Of a stretch of 64,000 bases of DNA, positions 62,021 to 64,000 are shown in pieces. The notes below the pieces were generated by a model. It saw only the letters and a list, made by a program, of their open reading frames with translations. It was not told the origin of the DNA and searched no databases. The position numbers and the translations under genes are program-made. Source of the DNA: a virus. Location of the stretch: IMG/VR virus record IMGVR_UViG_3300045976_000096, positions 1 through 64,000 of that record; one strand, given 5' to 3'. Each line of letters opens with the position of its first letter. The first letter of the stretch is position 1.

Positions 62021-62467
62021 ATGGCAACAGTCTTATACCTGGACCACGACGGCAACCGGATCAGCCTTGAGCAGTACAAGGCGCATCAGGCCGACCCGAC
62101 CTACACGCAGGTACACGCCTACGACAACGGTCGTGTGCGCGCCGTCGTGACCTGGATCGGCCGCATCGTCGACCCCGGCTCGACCTTCCCGGACTACTAC
62201 AAGCTGTTCAAGGTGGAAGTCTGGAACTACACCGAGGGCGGCGAGCTGGCGAAAGATCCTGGCTATCCGAAATTCTTCCCGACCAGGGACAAGGCGGTCG
62301 AGGAATACAACTTCTTCGTCGCGCGCTGGAGCGAATCCGAGCTGGATGACGAGGGGCAGCTGATCGAGGCGGGCAACACCCTGACACCTCCGCCACCACC
62401 CAACCCGGACGCGCCAAGCTCGGCGCCGCCGGCCGACGACGACATTGCAGGAGTAGGAGCATGGTAA
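62021..62467 (+). CDS. Hypothetical protein, 148 residues
   Basis: Beta-rich first 90 residues (VLYLDHDGNRISLEQYKAH, VVTWIGRIVDPG), an acidic helix, then a Pro-rich tail ending IAGVGAW. No family recognised. Overlaps the next gene by 7 bases. Confidence 0.55.
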   Translation: MATVLYLDHDGNRISLEQYKAHQADPTYTQVHAYDNGRVRAVVTWIGRIVDPGSTFPDYYKLFKVEVWNYTEGGELAKDPGYPKFFPTRDKAVEEYNFFVARWSESELDDEGQLIEAGNTLTPPPPPNPDAPSSAPPADDDIAGVGAW

Positions 62468-62802
62468 GCAAATCGATCAAGGATAGCGACATCCTGAAGG
62501 AGGCGCGCAAGCACATCGAGCAGGACAAGTACATCGTCCTGTGCGTGGCGATCAGAAATTCATTCAGGTACTGCGGCGTCATCGAGCGCCACGCCAAGCT
62601 GATCGCCTGGATCGAGAAGATGCTCGGCCCGCACTTCTACTACTCGCACTGGCTGAAGGCAAACCATCCGGCCTTCTACCACAAACAGTACCGCAAGTGG
62701 AAGATGGGTGGCCGCTGCGGCTCGCCCTGGAAGGAAGGCCGGCTCGCCTGGCTCGACTGGATGATCGCCGAGTGCGAAAGGGAGGAGACCCAGCATGGCT
62801 AA
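62461..62802 (+). CDS. Hypothetical protein, 113 residues
   Basis: Helical and aromatic (LKEARKHIEQDKYIVLCVAIRN, FYYSHWLKANHPAFYHKQYR), with a clear phrase GRLAWLDWMIAECE. The WLDWMI end occurs in several small phage proteins. Function unknown. Confidence 0.55.
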   Translation: MVSKSIKDSDILKEARKHIEQDKYIVLCVAIRNSFRYCGVIERHAKLIAWIEKMLGPHFYYSHWLKANHPAFYHKQYRKWKMGGRCGSPWKEGRLAWLDWMIAECEREETQHG

Positions 62803-63016
62803 GAAGGCGAACTACTCGGCGTCGAAGCGTATCAACGACGTCATCGTGGCCCTGATCCGGGCGGGCTGGGAATACCTCGGACGCAACAAGCATTCGCGCG
62901 TGCGCAGCCCGGACGGCAAGACCACGATCACGGTGCCATTCAAGATGAGCGACCACCGCGCGGAGCTGAACTGGATCAGCCAGCTTCGCCGCATGGGTGT
63001 GGAGGTGCCAGCATGA
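62795..63016 (+). CDS. HicA/YcfA-like double-stranded RNA-binding-fold protein
   Basis: 73 residues. IVALIRAGWEYLGRNKHSRVRSPDGK then VPFKMSDHRAELNWISQLRRMG follows the HicA pattern (GW-x-x-R-x-x-KH, then small dsRBD fold). HicA proteins are mRNA-cleaving toxins with a His as key residue, here His34 of KH. No HicB antitoxin is next to it, so it may have a non-toxin role. Confidence 0.55.
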   Translation: MAKKANYSASKRINDVIVALIRAGWEYLGRNKHSRVRSPDGKTTITVPFKMSDHRAELNWISQLRRMGVEVPA

Positions 63017-63411
63017 GCAAGGAACTGCAGAAGATCCTGAAACCGGGCGACCAGATCATCGCCATCGAGGACGCCCGGTTCCCGGCGCATATCTCGAAGG
63101 AGCGCCACTACTCCCAGCGCATCGGCGACATCCTGATGGTGAACAACCCGAGGGCCTGGTCGAACAGCGTCGGCGGCACCCACCTGAACGGCCATTCGTA
63201 CGACGGCCGGCCCTCCATCGGACTGGGTGGATTGCTGAATATCGGCACCTTCCGCATGGCCACGCCGGACGATCCCGGCTTCATGGCCACACGCGCGCAG
63301 TGGGCGGACATCCGCGACGCCGAGATTCGTCGGCTGCGTGACATGAACTTCGTGCTCGGCGCATGTCTGCTCACCTGCATCGGTCTGGTCATCCTTCCCT
63401 GCCTTCGCTGA
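63013..63411 (+). CDS. Hypothetical C-terminally anchored protein, 132 residues
   Basis: ATG overlaps the previous stop. A soluble part (LKPGDQIIAIEDARFPAHIS...) is followed by a C-terminal hydrophobic span (MNFVLGACLLTCIGLVILPCLR), so it is probably tail-anchored in the membrane. It is the last gene before a terminator. Confidence 0.55.
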   Translation: MSKELQKILKPGDQIIAIEDARFPAHISKERHYSQRIGDILMVNNPRAWSNSVGGTHLNGHSYDGRPSIGLGGLLNIGTFRMATPDDPGFMATRAQWADIRDAEIRRLRDMNFVLGACLLTCIGLVILPCLR

Positions 63412-63412
63412 A

Positions 63413-63436
63413 GGTGGCGCCTGCGGGCGCCTTTTC
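63413..63436 (+). terminator. Intrinsic terminator
   Basis: GGCGCC-TGCG-GGCGCC stem with a T-rich tail (TTTTCTTT), directly after the stop codon at 63411. Confidence 0.8.
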
Positions 63437-63440
63437 TTTC

Positions 63441-63780
63441 GGCCCGGCGCCGCCTTGGCGATCCTCGGCGCTGACGCGGACCACTGCAGCCATCCTGACC
63501 CGCGCCGCACATGGCGTGATACGCGCGGGCGCGCATTTTCATCTACCCGCCTGCCCGGCCCAGGCAACGTGCAGCGCCGACCTGGCCCCGCCGCGAAACC
63601 CGCTATGCACGCCTGATCTGGACCCGTAAAGTTCACCCATCGACGCAGCGTACAGAGCGCAGCGAACGACGCAGCAAGGGCAGCGCAGCGGGCCACGAAA
63701 TTGTCCCTATCGCCATACACCGACCTGCATACTTGACCTGTCGCGATGTGCGACACCACCAAACCTTTTTATGGAGTTTG
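63441..63780 (+). other. Long intergenic region
   Basis: About 340 bases without a convincing gene. A short cluster of GCAG-CG phrases lies at 63641-63692. CATACT (63728-63733) followed after five bases by the 17-bp stem-loop repeat copies the arrangement at 50522-50549, so transcription of the next gene probably starts here. Confidence 0.5.
63739..63755 (+). promoter_or_regulatory. 5' leader stem-loop, 17-bp repeat
   Basis: TGTCGC-GATGT-GCGACA, identical to 50533-50549. Confidence 0.6.
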
Positions 63781-63782
63781 AC

Positions 63783-64000
63783 ATGGCAGCGAAAAAGAAC
63801 AAAGCGACGGACGGCAACCTGAACGTGGCGAGCGACACCGTCGCGGGGCCGGAAGACGCGGTGCTGGCGGGGCTGCTCGAAGAACTGGAAGTGGCCGATC
63901 CGACCGTGCAGCCCGACGGCGCGAGCGGCGACGAAATCCTGGAAATCGAACCCGATGCCTCAGCGGTGGGTGTCGCCGACGAACTGATCGGCGAGGTGAG
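63783..64000 (+). CDS. Acidic protein, 3' partial
   Basis: The frame runs open from ATG 63783 to the window end (72 codons). A ribosome site TGGAG precedes it. After a basic start (MAAKKNKATDGN) the sequence is acidic and low-complexity (LLEELEVADPTVQPDGASGDEI). Function cannot be told from this part. Confidence 0.65.
   Translation, partial: MAAKKNKATDGNLNVASDTVAGPEDAVLAGLLEELEVADPTVQPDGASGDEILEIEPDASAVGVADELIGEV

Noticed and set aside
63363-63629. Open frame of 88 codons in the last intergenic region
   Set aside because: It runs through the end of a real gene and through a terminator, has no ribosome site, and its sequence is Pro/Ala/Thr low-complexity.
63641-63692. GCAGCG phrases as replication-origin iterons
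   Set aside because: Spacing and sequence are irregular and the phrases are common in this GC-rich genome; no AT-rich unwinding region is adjacent.

Overview
The window is a 64 kb piece of a tailed double-stranded DNA phage genome (Caudoviricetes-like) with GC-rich codon use. A two-component spanin pair (inner-membrane Rz plus lipoprotein Rz1) shows that the host has an outer membrane. Base composition and style would suit a GC-rich betaproteobacterium, but that is inference. No integrase and no tRNA gene were recognised. All genes but one are read rightward; the exception is an XRE-type regulator near 21.4-21.8 kb. Both window ends cut through genes.

Layout. 0-10.2 kb: end of the virion module, with a very long repeat-rich tail fibre/tip protein and small tail-associated proteins, including a permuted papain-like amidase and a concanavalin-type fibre protein. 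10.2-12.1 kb: lysis cassette (coiled-coil membrane protein, GH19 endolysin, holin-like protein, nested Rz/Rz1) closed by a strong terminator. 12.1-21.2 kb: PhoH-like ATPase, an Hfq/Sm-like protein, DnaB-type helicase, primase, a WGR-like protein and ATP-dependent DNA ligase. 21.3-22.4 kb: the leftward regulator and a structured terminator. 22.4-27.5 kb: a CobT-like VWA protein, a CobS/MoxR-like AAA+ ATPase and a divergent sigma-70-like protein. 27.5-43.3 kb: a DnaE-type replicative polymerase fused to a UDG-like domain, gp32-like SSB, 5'-3' exonuclease, RecA/UvsX, a SleB-like hydrolase, Mre11/Rad50-like pair and a RuvC-like resolvase. 43.4-50.5 kb: nucleotide metabolism (NrdA, NrdB, ThyX, MazG-like, P-loop kinase-like). 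50.5-64 kb: mostly small accessory genes, with a ParB-like protein, an AAA+ ATPase, a second HTH protein, a DEDDh exonuclease followed by a GIY-YIG homing endonuclease, and a HicA-like protein.

How it works together. The phage encodes most of its own replication and recombination machinery plus dNTP supply. About twenty intergenic sites share a core AGTCA-N4-TGACT, usually joined to a promoter. In one class the core lies directly upstream of TATAAT-like -10 boxes; in another it abuts a -35 box with a 17-bp spacer. Many cores are nested inside outer inverted repeats whose arms differ from site to site yet stay complementary. The leftward XRE gene carries one such site in its own leader, so it is the leading candidate for the protein that reads them. 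This dispersed operator/promoter system, with the sigma-like and Hfq-like proteins, is the most interesting part of the window. All function calls are read from sequence by eye; none was checked against a database.
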